Source of the DNA: JADJOY01 sp016713535 [NCBI: Deltaproteobacteria bacterium] | Lineage (GTDB): Bacteria > JADJOY01 | DNA: 64,000 bases | Direction: 5' to 3' | Assembly: GCA_016713535.1 (NCBI GenBank) | Contig: JADJOY010000021.1 | Span: 124,001 to 188,000 of the forward strand | Shown here: one piece after another, positions 1-9,137 of the stretch | How positions within the stretch are numbered: position 1 is the first letter of the stretch | Layout: each line of letters opens with the position of its first letter | The notes under the pieces: generated by a model | What the model was told of the DNA's origin: nothing | Database searches by the model: none | What the model saw: only the letters and a program-made list of their open reading frames with translations | Made by a program: the position numbers and the translations under genes

Positions 1-909
1 GTTCAGGTGCGCGTCACAGATCAGCGTCTCGCCGTCGGAGTTGATGTACATCTCCTTGAAGCCGTTGTAGCACTTGGCCCGGTGAGGCTCGACCCGGTGA
101 CGGTAGTAGTCCTTGAGCAGGAGGATGTCGCCCGCCGCGTTCGCGCAGTGGAATCCCGTGCCGGGAAGGCGACGGATCCAGTCGGCGACTCGATCCATCT
201 CGCGATCGAAGTCGGCCAGGTTCTCCGGCTGGATCCACAGCGGGTCGGTGGTCGGCCGTCCCTCCTTCGACTCGTAGCCGAAGAGGTTCAAGAACTGGAT
301 CATGTTGCAGCCGGCGCGGCGTGCCATCTCGGCGATCGTGATCAGGTCGCGGAAGCTCGCGTCCGATACGATGCAGTTGATGCTGATCCACTTGCGGTAG
401 TCGCCGAGCTTCGCTTCCTCTTCGCGGATCGTGGCGATGGTGCTCCAGACCTTGCGAAAGACGCCCTTGCCGCGGATCCGGTCGTTCGCGTCCTCGAGAC
501 CGTCGAGCGAGAAGTTGAGATGAACGCGTTGCAGCCGCGCCAGCGCGGCGGCGCGCTTCGGCCCGATCATGGTGCCGTTGTTGGTGACCGTCGTCTGGAA
601 GCTCTTGTCGGCCGCGTACTCGAGGATCTCGAGGATGTCCTTGCGGTGGAAGGGCTCTCCGCCGAGCGGGTTGAAGATCGGCACGCCCCAGGCGTGGACC
701 TGGTCCATGATCGACTGGATCTCGCCGAGCGAGAGCTCGTTGGGAACGTCGTAGCAGACCCGGCACATCTCGCAGGTGAGGTTGCACCGAAGCGTCAGAT
801 TGACCGACACCCAGTCGGGGCGAACCCAGGCGCGGTTGAAGGTCCGCGAGGCCCAGAACCGCAAGTCGACGGCGAAGTCGCGATACGTCTTCGAAGTGGC
901 GAGCGCCAT
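1..909 (-). CDS. Radical SAM protein, C-terminus cut by window edge
   Basis: The frame opens at an ATG at 909 and runs off the left edge with no stop (303 codons seen). The first ~40 residues lead into a canonical CxxxCxxC cluster (Cys42, Cys46, Cys49), which binds the 4Fe-4S of radical SAM enzymes. Next comes an NPLGGEPF stretch matching the usual GGEP SAM-binding motif. A Cys near the visible end could belong to a SPASM-type auxiliary cluster, but the rest is missing. Divergently placed from the glycosyltransferase at 1024, with a 114-bp shared upstream region. Family membership is certain. The substrate is unknown; a peptide or glycan modification role is only suggested by the neighbours. 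Confidence 0.85.
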   Translation of the reverse strand, partial: MALATSKTYRDFAVDLRFWASRTFNRAWVRPDWVSVNLTLRCNLTCEMCRVCYDVPNELSLGEIQSIMDQVHAWGVPIFNPLGGEPFHRKDILEILEYAADKSFQTTVTNNGTMIGPKRAAALARLQRVHLNFSLDGLEDANDRIRGKGVFRKVWSTIATIREEEAKLGDYRKWISINCIVSDASFRDLITIAEMARRAGCNMIQFLNLFGYESKEGRPTTDPLWIQPENLADFDREMDRVADWIRRLPGTGFHCANAAGDILLLKDYYRHRVEPHRAKCYNGFKEMYINSDGETLICDAHLN

Positions 910-1023
910 GGGGTCGGGCGGCCCTCGGTCGGCAGGGGGCGTCGATATCGGCTCGCGAGGACCCACGGGGCGGGGGTGTCGGCCAAGCTTAACACGGTTT
1001 CTCCGGGCCGCAACGAAAGAGCG

Positions 1024-2193
1024 ATGCGCATCGCGGTGAACGCGCTATTCCTGCGATCGGGGCGCGTCGGTGGCTCGGAGATCGCGCTCCGTGGGCTGGT
1101 CAACGCGCTCGCGCGTCGGCGGCCGGAGGATCGGATCCGGGTCTACCTGCCCGAAGCCGAAGCAGCTCTGGGCCTCTTCGACGACTCCATCATCGAGGTG
1201 GCGGCGCCACTGCCGGCCTGACCTCGCGCGCTACGGATCGCCGGCGAGCAGACCTGGCTTCCGGCCCGGGTCGCTCTCGACGGCTCCGAGGTCCTGTGGA
1301 ACGCCGGCTTCACCGCCCCACTGCTGACCTCGATCCCTCAGGCCACGACCGTGTTCGACACCCAGCATCTGCGCCACCCGGAGTACTTTCGGGCCACCCA
1401 CCGGGTTGCGTGGCGAGTGCTGGTCGACGCCGCTCTCGCACGCTCTGGGCGGATCGTGTGTCCGAGCGTGGCGACGCGAGTCGACCTGGAGACCTTGCGT
1501 CCACGCCACTCGCGCAAGTATCGGCACGTGCCGCTGGGAGTCGAGGACGAGTGGCTGCGAGATCGGGGGGCGGACGACGCCGCCACGTGGCGACACCGCT
1601 TCGGCCTGCCGGAGCGCTTCGCGGTGTGTCTCGCCACGACCCACCCGCACAAGGGCCACGACACGTTGTTGCGGGCCTGGCGTTCGATGCTCGACGCCGG
1701 CGCGGCGCCGCCGCCGCTCGTCCTGACGGGGGTGAGCGGCTTCGCCGACCGCGCGATCCACGAGAGCGCGCGCCAGCTACGAGTCGACTCCCACGTCCGA
1801 CACCTCGGGTGGATCGCGCGCGAGGATCTCCGGATGCTGTTGTCGTCCGCGACCGTGGCGCTGTTGCCGTCGCGGTTCGAAGGCTTCGGCCTGCCGTTGC
1901 TCGAGGCCATGGCGCTCGGCACGCCCGCCGTCGCGAACGATCTCCCGGTGTTTCGCGAGGTGGGTGGCGACCTCGTCCACCTCGTCGCCGCGACCGACGG
2001 GGCGGCCTGGGCGGAGGCGATTCGCGCGGTGCTGGCATTGCCGGACGGGGTCCGCCGCGAGTGGGCCGTGCGTTCCCGTCGCGCTGCCGCCGCGTGGACG
2101 TGGGATCGCGCCGCGTCCGCGCTGCGCGCAGTCCTCGCCGAGACGCTCACCGCCGGGCGGTCCGTTGACGGCATGGAAACTCGCGAAGTATAG
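1024..2193 (+). CDS. GT4-type glycosyltransferase, interrupted by one in-frame TGA
   Basis: Starts at an ATG at 1024 (MRIAVNALFLRSGRVGGSE, a typical GT-B N-terminus with a glycine-rich loop). The C-terminal Rossmann half carries the family 4 signature SRFEGFGLPLLEAMALG, including the E-x7-E nucleotide-sugar motif. Transfers a sugar from an activated donor, probably in surface glycan assembly. The frame is intact over 390 codons except for a TGA at 1219-1221. Both sides of it are clearly coding in the same phase, and the residues after the stop (LRIAGEQTWLP) still look like GT4. Since neighbours such as metK carry obvious single-base errors, a sequencing error or very recent nonsense mutation is likelier than two genes. 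Confidence 0.82.
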
Positions 2194-2403
2194 GTTGATC
2201 GCCCTCCAGGCCTCGTTGCGATCGCGATCCCGTTGGAACCTGCGAGCCCCTCGGTCGGCGAAACGCGTCGTTCACCGGTGCCCAGGCGGCTCGTCCTCCC
2301 GCTGACTGCGTGCAGCGTCCGAAGCGCCGCACGCGGGGCGAGTACCACCTGACCGAACGTCGACGCATCGCGATCCGCGGCCTGCCGCCTCCCCCACGAT
2401 CCC

Positions 2404-3990
2404 ATGCCGTTTCGCGCCGCCTTCGTTCACCAGGGTTTCGAGTTCCTCGGCGTCGAGGCCGTCGCCGCGTCGCTACAGCGGGCAGGGTTCGAGGTCGGCA
2501 TGGCCTTCGACCCGCGCTTGTTCTCCGACACCTACGTCAAGAGCGGGCTGCTCGAGCCGCGCTTCAACTACGAGCGCGAGACCATCGAGCGGGCAGTCGC
2601 GCTCGATGCGAACGCCTATCTGTTCTCGGTCGTGAGTCCGGTCCAGCGCTGGGCGTCGAGGATGGCCGCCGGTCTCAAGCAGGCGAAGCCGGACGCCATC
2701 GTGGTGTTCGGTGGGATCCATGCGAGCGCCGTGCCCGAGAAGGTCCTGGCGGACTCGAACGTCGACTACGTGATCGTGGGCGAGGGCGACGAAGCGTGCG
2801 TCGACCTGATGCGCGTGCTGTCACGTGGGGAGCGAGAGACGGACGTCGCGAACGTCGCCTACCGACGCGGTGACGAAGTGGTCCAGAACCCCGTCCGTCC
2901 GTTCATCCAGGAGCTCGATTCGCTCCCGTTTCCGGCCAAGGACCTGTTCGTCAACGAGGCCCCGTACTTCGGCTTCGGCTACACGGTGCAGAGCGGCCGG
3001 GGATGTCACCTGCGTTGCACCTTCTGCTACCACAGCTTCTTCGCCAATCTCCCGACCCAGAGCCGCCCCGGTGACCGTTACGTCCGGCGTCGCAGCCCCG
3101 CGAACGTGATCGCCGAGCTCAAGTACGCGAAGCACCGCTACGACCCCAAGGTCGTCCGTTTCTTCGACGACAACTTCGTCTACAACATCGACTGGCTCCG
3201 CGAGTTCGCCGATCGCTATCCGCGCGAGGTCGGCCTTCCGTTCTGGTGTCTCGGGAACCCGGACAAGCTCGACCGCGAGTCCGTGGAGTGCCTCGAACGC
3301 GCCGGCTGCTACGAGCTCCAGATGGGCGTGCAGACGTTTTCCGAAGAGACACGCCGCGGGTTGCTCGCTCGCTCGGAGACCAACGCCGACGTCGAGAACG
3401 CGATCGAGCTGTTGCGTGGCACCCGCATCCGGGCCGCCTGTGACAACATCCTGGGTCTGCCGGGGCAGGGCGAGGAGGAGCTGGCCGAGCTCGCCCGCTT
3501 CTACGACCGGGCGCGTCCGTCTCGCATCAACATGTACTGGCTGACCTATTTCGCGGGTGCGCGCATTCTCGAGATGGCCGAGCAGTCCGGCTGGATTCCC
3601 CGCACGGAGGCCGCCGGGTACCGCAGCGATCCTCCACCGGTCGCGATCCACGTCAACGCGCCAGGCAAGGGTACGCCGACGCAGCGCAAGTTCCAGACGC
3701 TCTTGTCGCTGGTGTTGTTCCTGCCGAGCTCGTGGAACGACCGCATCCTGAGGTGGAAACTCTACCGGTACCTGCCGGTGATGGATCCATTCCTGCTGAC
3801 GGGGCTCATCTTCAACCTGCGGGATCGCGGCGCACCACCGTCCCTCTTCCAGGTGCGCTTCTTCGCGCGGTATCGCACTTACGTGCTGCGTCGTATGCGG
3901 CGCTGGCTCGAGGATGCGGGGGCGCTGCGCCGGCGCACCGCAGCCGAGCCGCTGCGACCGTCGCTCGTGATGGACGCGAGCCGCTGCTGA
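2404..3990 (+). CDS. B12-binding-domain radical SAM protein
   Basis: 528 residues. The first ~170 residues form a cobalamin-binding-like Rossmann domain (FGGIHASAVPEKVL, VGEGDEA), without an obvious DxHxxG ligand motif. The radical SAM core follows with CxxxCxxC at Cys201, Cys205 and Cys208 (GRGCHLRCTFCYH). Later come FDDNF and a QMGVQTFSEETRR helix typical of class B enzymes of the BchE/HpnJ type. Such proteins do methylations, cyclisations or other radical chemistry on lipids and natural products. The basic C-terminal ~100 residues are family-variable. Its ATG follows 210 bp of non-coding DNA after the glycosyltransferase. The substrate cannot be told from sequence. Confidence 0.88.
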   Translation: MPFRAAFVHQGFEFLGVEAVAASLQRAGFEVGMAFDPRLFSDTYVKSGLLEPRFNYERETIERAVALDANAYLFSVVSPVQRWASRMAAGLKQAKPDAIVVFGGIHASAVPEKVLADSNVDYVIVGEGDEACVDLMRVLSRGERETDVANVAYRRGDEVVQNPVRPFIQELDSLPFPAKDLFVNEAPYFGFGYTVQSGRGCHLRCTFCYHSFFANLPTQSRPGDRYVRRRSPANVIAELKYAKHRYDPKVVRFFDDNFVYNIDWLREFADRYPREVGLPFWCLGNPDKLDRESVECLERAGCYELQMGVQTFSEETRRGLLARSETNADVENAIELLRGTRIRAACDNILGLPGQGEEELAELARFYDRARPSRINMYWLTYFAGARILEMAEQSGWIPRTEAAGYRSDPPPVAIHVNAPGKGTPTQRKFQTLLSLVLFLPSSWNDRILRWKLYRYLPVMDPFLLTGLIFNLRDRGAPPSLFQVRFFARYRTYVLRRMRRWLEDAGALRRRTAAEPLRPSLVMDASRC

Positions 3991-4365
3991 CCTCGCTGAT
4001 CCGCTCGCCGCAGCACTGGTCGGAGCAGCGAAACCGCGCCGATTTGGCGGTCGCCGGACGGAGAGGGGGGGCTGGGAGCCCCCAGTAGTACGGCGCGCGC
4101 GGTACTACGGTCAGGTAGGTAGGCGGGTCGTCGTCCTGACGCCTAGCGAGACGACCATTCGGTGGCTCTCTCGTCGTGCGACGGGGGTATCCGAGATCGG
4201 GATCGTGGAAGGCCCGGTGGCTTCCCCCCTGCCTGGAACCGCCCTGCGACACGACGAAACAGGCAAGACCGACGCTACCACGGGTCGGAGAACCGGGCAA
4301 CGCCCGAACGGCACCGCGAGACGGCCCGGCCTCGCCTGCTGGACCGGCGGGGCGCGGACCCTCTC
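3991..4365. terminator. Intergenic region between convergent genes with two hairpins
   Basis: No gene is visible in this 375-bp gap between the B12 radical SAM gene (+) and rpoH (-). At 4067-4083 a 7-bp G/C stem closes on a GGG loop, and at 4085-4108 GTAGTAC pairs with GTACTAC around a CG-rich loop. Either could end transcription from one or both sides, but neither has a clear U tract. Confidence 0.4.
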
Positions 4366-5433
4366 TCAAGCCGGGCCTCGGAACCCCGCGAGCTCCTTCT
4401 CGAGCGAGACTCGCATCCGATCGAGAAGCCGCTTCTCGAGCTGACGCACCCGCTCGCGAGTCACGCCGAAGCGCTTGCCGAGCGTCTCGAGCGTGGCGGG
4501 GTTCTCGTTGAGGAGGCGCTCTTCGAAGATGATCTTCTCCTTGCCGTCGAGCCCGGCGGCAAACGCATGGATCGCCTGCATCGCCGCGCTCCTGTACTCC
4601 TCGTCGGCGAGGAGCTCGTCGGCCGGTGTCCCTTGCGCGGCGAGCACGCCGAGCAAGGTGTTGTTGCCGTCGTCTCCGAGCGGGGTCTCCGTGGAGATCT
4701 CCGGGGTGGAGAGGCGCTGCTCCATCTCCGTGATCTCCCGCTCCTCGACGTCGAGCCGCTCGGCGAGGAGCGCGGGTCCGGGATGGATTCCCATGCGCTC
4801 GAGGCGCTGCTTCTCCTGGTTCAGATTGAAGAAGAGCTTCCTCTGCGCTTGCGTTGTGCCGATCTTGACCAGCCGGAAGTTGTTGAGGACGTAACGGATC
4901 ATGTACGCCCGGATCCACCACACCGCATAGCTCGGGAAGCGCACGCCGCGATAGGGGTCGTACCGCTTCAACGCTTCCATCAGTCCTACGTTTCCCTCCT
5001 GGATGAGGTCGAGGAGGTTGCGAAGGGAGCGCTGGTACTCACGGGCGATCATGACGACGAGCCGCAGGTTCGACGCCAGCAGCCGGAAGGCAGCGTCCGG
5101 ATCGCCGTCCTCCCGGTAGGCGACCGCGAGGCGGTGCTCCTCGTCCCGGTCGAGGACCGGGTAGCGGCGGATCTCGGCCAGGTAGCGGCTGAGCGCGTCG
5201 GTCGGGACGACCGCGCCGCCCTCGGACAGCTCGATCGGCTCCTCGATCACCTCCCCGACGATGGCGTCGGCCTCCGCGACGAGCGGCAGCCCCTCGGTGT
5301 CGAGGGGTGCAGAGTCCGCCGCGGGCACCAGAGCGGGAAGCTCGGCGGGCAGGTCCGCTTCCGGCTCCTCGGTCGGCTCGTCGGGATCGCCGGCTTCGGG
5401 GGCGGGGCTGGGCGTTTCGTCGCGCGGGGTCAT
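4366..5433 (-). CDS. rpoH: RNA polymerase sigma factor RpoH (sigma-32 type)
   Basis: About 355 residues. Sigma region 1.2 (LSRYLAEIRRYPVLDRDEE) is followed by region 2 with LLDLIQEGNVGLMEALKRYDP and the RFPSYAVWWIRAYM -10-recognition segment. The RpoH-box-like stretch QAQRKLFFNLNQEKQRLE comes next, and region 4 ends in a helix-turn-helix (GVTRERVRQLEKRLL). It directs core polymerase to heat-shock promoters. The chosen ATG at 5433 gives an acidic Pro/Glu-rich N-terminal extension of ~85 residues before region 1.2, longer than E. coli RpoH (284 aa). An ATG at 5463 is also possible. It stands alone, separated from the deacetylase-like gene by ~115 bp. Confidence 0.93.
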   Translation of the reverse strand: MTPRDETPSPAPEAGDPDEPTEEPEADLPAELPALVPAADSAPLDTEGLPLVAEADAIVGEVIEEPIELSEGGAVVPTDALSRYLAEIRRYPVLDRDEEHRLAVAYREDGDPDAAFRLLASNLRLVVMIAREYQRSLRNLLDLIQEGNVGLMEALKRYDPYRGVRFPSYAVWWIRAYMIRYVLNNFRLVKIGTTQAQRKLFFNLNQEKQRLERMGIHPGPALLAERLDVEEREITEMEQRLSTPEISTETPLGDDGNNTLLGVLAAQGTPADELLADEEYRSAAMQAIHAFAAGLDGKEKIIFEERLLNENPATLETLGKRFGVTRERVRQLEKRLLDRMRVSLEKELAGFRGPA

Positions 5434-5548
5434 CTGGCTCGTGCGCCCCGGTGGCAGGCGCATCGCCGCACCGGGAGGCGGGGACCGAGGGCGCGGAAGC
5501 CCGCGCCACGACTCGAAGTTCGGCTCGATCCGTGGGCCCGGCAAGATA

Positions 5549-8242
5549 TCACGCGATCGCGGTCGGCCGGTGTCCTGAACCCCTACGACGGGAGCGGCGG
5601 GCGCCCTCGACCGCCACCAGGACGACCAACCCGGGTAGCGACCAGACCACCGGGCCGCGCGCTCCGGTGTCTCCCACGATGCTGCCGCACTGAGCGAGCG
5701 GGGTGGAGAACGACGTCCCCGCAAACGCGCCGATCGGAACGTGCGAGCGCTGCTCGCCACTCTTCCACATCTCGACCGAGGTGCCGGCGCTCGATCCGCC
5801 TTCGATCAGCAGCTCGAACTGGTTGCCGGTCCGGCTCAGCGAGAGAATGCGGTTCCCGGCGTGCTCGCGTGCCTGACGCGCGAGCTCGGTGGGGGTCACC
5901 CACGTGATCTCGGCGTCGAGAGCTGGATCGAGGGCGGCGTGGATCTGGGCGAGGATGTATTGCCAGTCCACGAGGTCGAAGCCGTCGGCCTCCAGCACGT
6001 ACTCGTGGGTCAAGAACAGCATCGGGAACCGGCTGCCGTGTGCCCGGCGCCCCTGCAGCAAAGCGTTGGACACGGCCTCGTCGCGATTGCTCACCGGCGC
6101 CACCGAGCCCTGCTTCACGCCGAAGTCGAAGTTCCAGAACGCGCAGTCGGCGTAGGTGCTCACGGCGAAGACCGAGGTCCCACCGCTCGTGTAGTCGAGC
6201 GCGTGACAGCCGCTTCCGAATGGCGCCGCGGTCTGCCAGTCGTTCATTCCATGTCCGGCGGAAGCGGCGAGGTCGTGGGTGGTGTTGGCGAACTCGATTC
6301 CGCGCGCGACGAGGTAGGGCAGGTTGTTGGTGCCGGCGACGGCGTCGTGCGGCGCGAGCCACTTGGAGAGGGTGAGCCCGCGCGCGGTGAAGAACGAGTC
6401 GATGCTCGTCCAGTTGGCCGCCAGCGTCGGTGCGTCCCAGGGCTCGTCGACGAGTGTCTCGCCCGAGTTCCCGGTCTGCCGCTTCCAGAACAGAAAGTCG
6501 GAGGTCGGCTGGGCCGGGTTGGTGTCGCCGCCGTCGAAGGAGTGTGGCGAGATCTCGATGTGCTTGCTGCTCTGCAGCGAGGCGAGGGCCGTCGCCGCGG
6601 CCGAGCCCACCCCGATCGAGTCGAGGAAGAGGCTGGTCTGGACCGGGACCCCGAGGATCGAGACCGCCGCGTCCACGTAGTCGAATGCCGTCGAGCCGCC
6701 GAGCGATCGCCCGCGGGCGTCGTCGATCTTGAGCGCGGCGTACTTCACCTGCAGCGGGTTCCAGATCATCGGCTTGCGGTGCGCCCAGACGAGGCCCCGC
6801 CACAGGACGTCGTCGAGGCCGTGCAGGTGACCGATGCGGAGCGTCGGGTGGTAGGTGCCCTGCGGATCGCCACCGCTCCCGTCGAGCGCGTTGTCCCAGA
6901 GCTCATGGGACACGAACCACCAAACCACACGACCCGAGCTGGCCGAGCTTGCGACCACCGCCGGGACGCCGACCGTGGTCGCGAGCACCGTGGCGGTCCC
7001 CGCCGAGGCGAGGGTCTGGATGGAGATTTCGCCGCCGGGGCGAGCGAAATAGGTCCGGATGTTCGAGTCGGTCGGGTTGGTGGGGTCGTCCGTGCCGGCG
7101 GGCTGCTCGGCGACGACGAAGTGAGTCGCGGGCGCCGCCGTGGTGAGCTGGAGCGTGGTCGTGGAAGCGCCAAAGGTCGGAGAGCCGATGAGGCTCTGGA
7201 TCGGGGCGCCGTACTCGGCGGCCCAGGGATCCAAGCTCACCAGCCCCATCCCGCCCTGTACCGCGGTCGCGAGAGCACTTTGTCCGGTGCTGCCGAGCGC
7301 GGATGCAACGTGCTCCTGGCCGATGACGACGAGGTCGGCCGTCGTGAGCAAGGCGGACGTGACGGCCTCGCTCGACAGGTCCACCTCGCGATAGGGGAGT
7401 CCCCAGAAGTCGAGCGCGCCCTTGACTCGCTCCGACGCGTAGTCGGCGTACCGAGAGGCACTCGAGCGGTCGACGAGCACCAGCGCGGGGTGGTCGTTCT
7501 CGGGGCCGACCGGGTTGGCGTCGTCGGCCTTCGCGATGTCGTAGTACACCGTTGCCGCAGCGTTTCCGAAGCTCGCCCAGGCGGCGCGCTGGCCGAGGTT
7601 GATCGATTGGGCCGAGCCGGCGGTGGGGAGCGCCGTGCGGGACAGCACACGCACGCCGTCGCGATAGAGCTCGATTCCCGCGGCTTGTGGCACGGACCCG
7701 GATCGGTACCGGATCTCGAGCTCGCACCACGTGCCGCTCGCGAGCGGCGTGTCGAACGGCGCGACGGGCTGGCTGGTCACGACGGTGCCCGCGCCGTTGT
7801 CGCCGGTCAACGCGAGGGTGCCATCCGGTTCCAGGACGACGGACGCGAGCGGTTTGGATGCATCCGTACCGACGATCCCGGCGAGCTCGAGCCCTGATGG
7901 GACGGCGGCGCCGGCGCCCAACCGGACCGCGAACCTGAGGTTGAGCTGCGTGCGAGCGGGCGACAGGTCGTAACGGACGTAGGAGCGCAGCGCGCCCGCG
8001 GTGCGCTCGATGCGCGCGGCGTGCAGGCCTCTGCGCCTCACCGTGCTTTCGAGCGCGGTCGCCGTGTTCGCGCCGTCGAGCACGACCGCGCTCGCGCCCG
8101 AGAGGGTTCCCGCGTCGAACCCTTCGTTCAGGACGACCGCGGCGCGCGCCGGCGGTGGGGCACCGGCGGTCACGAGCAGCGCGGCGACGAGGCCCGCCAG
8201 CCGCGAGGCCGGTCTCGTGAAGCCAGGGAGTCGATCAGTCAT
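5549..8242 (-). CDS. Large secreted protein with lectin-like, amidotransferase-like and polysaccharide deacetylase-like regions
   Basis: 897 residues with an N-terminal signal peptide (hydrophobic stretch ending PPPARAA). Residues ~35-230 resemble a LamG/concanavalin-type beta domain. Residues ~250-470 look like a ThuA/amidotransferase-like Rossmann fold. Residues ~500-800 resemble a NodB-type deacetylase: an Asp pair (KIDDARG), HIEISPHSFDGG in place of the HSxxH metal motif, and THEY near the end. The C-terminus is a short hydrophobic segment (PVVWSLPGLVVLVAVEG) followed by an Arg-rich tail, like PEP-CTERM-type sorting signals. Probably acts on an extracellular polysaccharide. It overlaps the upstream radical SAM gene by 8 nt, so the two are translationally coupled. 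Domain calls beyond the deacetylase-like core are tentative. Confidence 0.7.
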   Translation of the reverse strand: MTDRLPGFTRPASRLAGLVAALLVTAGAPPPARAAVVLNEGFDAGTLSGASAVVLDGANTATALESTVRRRGLHAARIERTAGALRSYVRYDLSPARTQLNLRFAVRLGAGAAVPSGLELAGIVGTDASKPLASVVLEPDGTLALTGDNGAGTVVTSQPVAPFDTPLASGTWCELEIRYRSGSVPQAAGIELYRDGVRVLSRTALPTAGSAQSINLGQRAAWASFGNAAATVYYDIAKADDANPVGPENDHPALVLVDRSSASRYADYASERVKGALDFWGLPYREVDLSSEAVTSALLTTADLVVIGQEHVASALGSTGQSALATAVQGGMGLVSLDPWAAEYGAPIQSLIGSPTFGASTTTLQLTTAAPATHFVVAEQPAGTDDPTNPTDSNIRTYFARPGGEISIQTLASAGTATVLATTVGVPAVVASSASSGRVVWWFVSHELWDNALDGSGGDPQGTYHPTLRIGHLHGLDDVLWRGLVWAHRKPMIWNPLQVKYAALKIDDARGRSLGGSTAFDYVDAAVSILGVPVQTSLFLDSIGVGSAAATALASLQSSKHIEISPHSFDGGDTNPAQPTSDFLFWKRQTGNSGETLVDEPWDAPTLAANWTSIDSFFTARGLTLSKWLAPHDAVAGTNNLPYLVARGIEFANTTHDLAASAGHGMNDWQTAAPFGSGCHALDYTSGGTSVFAVSTYADCAFWNFDFGVKQGSVAPVSNRDEAVSNALLQGRRAHGSRFPMLFLTHEYVLEADGFDLVDWQYILAQIHAALDPALDAEITWVTPTELARQAREHAGNRILSLSRTGNQFELLIEGGSSAGTSVEMWKSGEQRSHVPIGAFAGTSFSTPLAQCGSIVGDTGARGPVVWSLPGLVVLVAVEGARRSRRRGSGHRPTAIA

Positions 8243-9137
8243 CGTGTCGGATTTCGGCCCGGGAGAGGTTCACGTAGCCGCGCCCGTCCGAGTGGACCCA
8301 GTCCCGGCACGAGTCGCAGAGCCCGAGACCATCATAAGCTCCGGCCTCGTGTCGTGCCCGGAGCACCGCGTAGCTCTCGCTCGCCCACACCTCGGCGAGG
8401 CTCTGGCGGGTGACGTTGCCGAGGATGCGCTCGCCCTCGTAGTCGGTCGCGCAGGTGACCACGTCCCCATTCGAGAGCACCAGCGCCGCCTGGAAGAGCC
8501 ACCGGCAGGGCTCCCGGGGGCGCTCGGCGAGCGGCGCCGGGATCTCGCCGCCGAAGCTGATCGCCGGGATCGCCATCAGGAAGTCGCGCTCGCCGAGAAG
8601 TGGCGTCCACTCGCGCAGGAAGCGCGCCCGCTCCTCGGGAGCGTGTCCGGCATCGAGGAAGCCGAGCGTCACGATCGGACGCTCGACCCGTCGCCGGCGC
8701 TTGTCCGCGAGCAACGCCTGGATGTTCGCGCGCACGACGGCCCAGTCGTCGGTGCCCCGCATGCGGGTGTACGCCGCGCCGTCGTCGGCGTCGACGGACA
8801 GCTCGAGACGGTCGAGCCCACACCCGAACAGCGCGTCGAATCGGTCCGGCGTGAGGAGCACCGCGTTTGTCGAGAAGCCGACCTCGGCCGCGCCGGCGCG
8901 CTTCGCGAGCTCCACCATGTCGAAGATGCGGGGGTGCAGCAGGGGCTCGCCGAGGAAGTGGAGCCACAGTCGCGTACGGTGCGCACCGGCTTCGATCGCG
9001 ATCTTTTCGAACAGGTCGAAGGGCATGTGTCGCTTGACGCGCGTCATCCCCGGGTGCGCACAGAAGAGACAGCGCTGGTTGCACGCGCTCGTCACCTCGA
9101 TGTGAAGGCGCGCGGGGAGCGCGCCGAGCTCAGCCAC
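8235..9137 (-). CDS. Radical SAM/SPASM-like protein
   Basis: 300 residues from a GTG at 9137. CxxxCxxC sits at Cys19, Cys23 and Cys26 (ACNQRCLFC), followed by HFLGEPLLHP (GEP motif) and STNAVLL. The C-terminal third has CRWLFQAALVLSNGDVVTC and a late LCDSC, the pattern of SPASM/twitch auxiliary cluster domains. The start overlaps the wbqC stop by 8 nt, and its own stop overlaps the deacetylase-like gene by 8 nt, so all three form one tight operon. By family it should modify a peptide or sugar by hydrogen abstraction. In this context a glycan or surface-structure substrate is plausible but unproven. Confidence 0.88.
   Translation of the reverse strand: MAELGALPARLHIEVTSACNQRCLFCAHPGMTRVKRHMPFDLFEKIAIEAGAHRTRLWLHFLGEPLLHPRIFDMVELAKRAGAAEVGFSTNAVLLTPDRFDALFGCGLDRLELSVDADDGAAYTRMRGTDDWAVVRANIQALLADKRRRRVERPIVTLGFLDAGHAPEERARFLREWTPLLGERDFLMAIPAISFGGEIPAPLAERPREPCRWLFQAALVLSNGDVVTCATDYEGERILGNVTRQSLAEVWASESYAVLRARHEAGAYDGLGLCDSCRDWVHSDGRGYVNLSRAEIRHDD

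Noticed and set aside
1219-1221. Selenocysteine or recoded TGA in the glycosyltransferase
   Set aside because: No SECIS-like hairpin is evident, the family uses no Sec, and TGA is an ordinary stop in most genes here.
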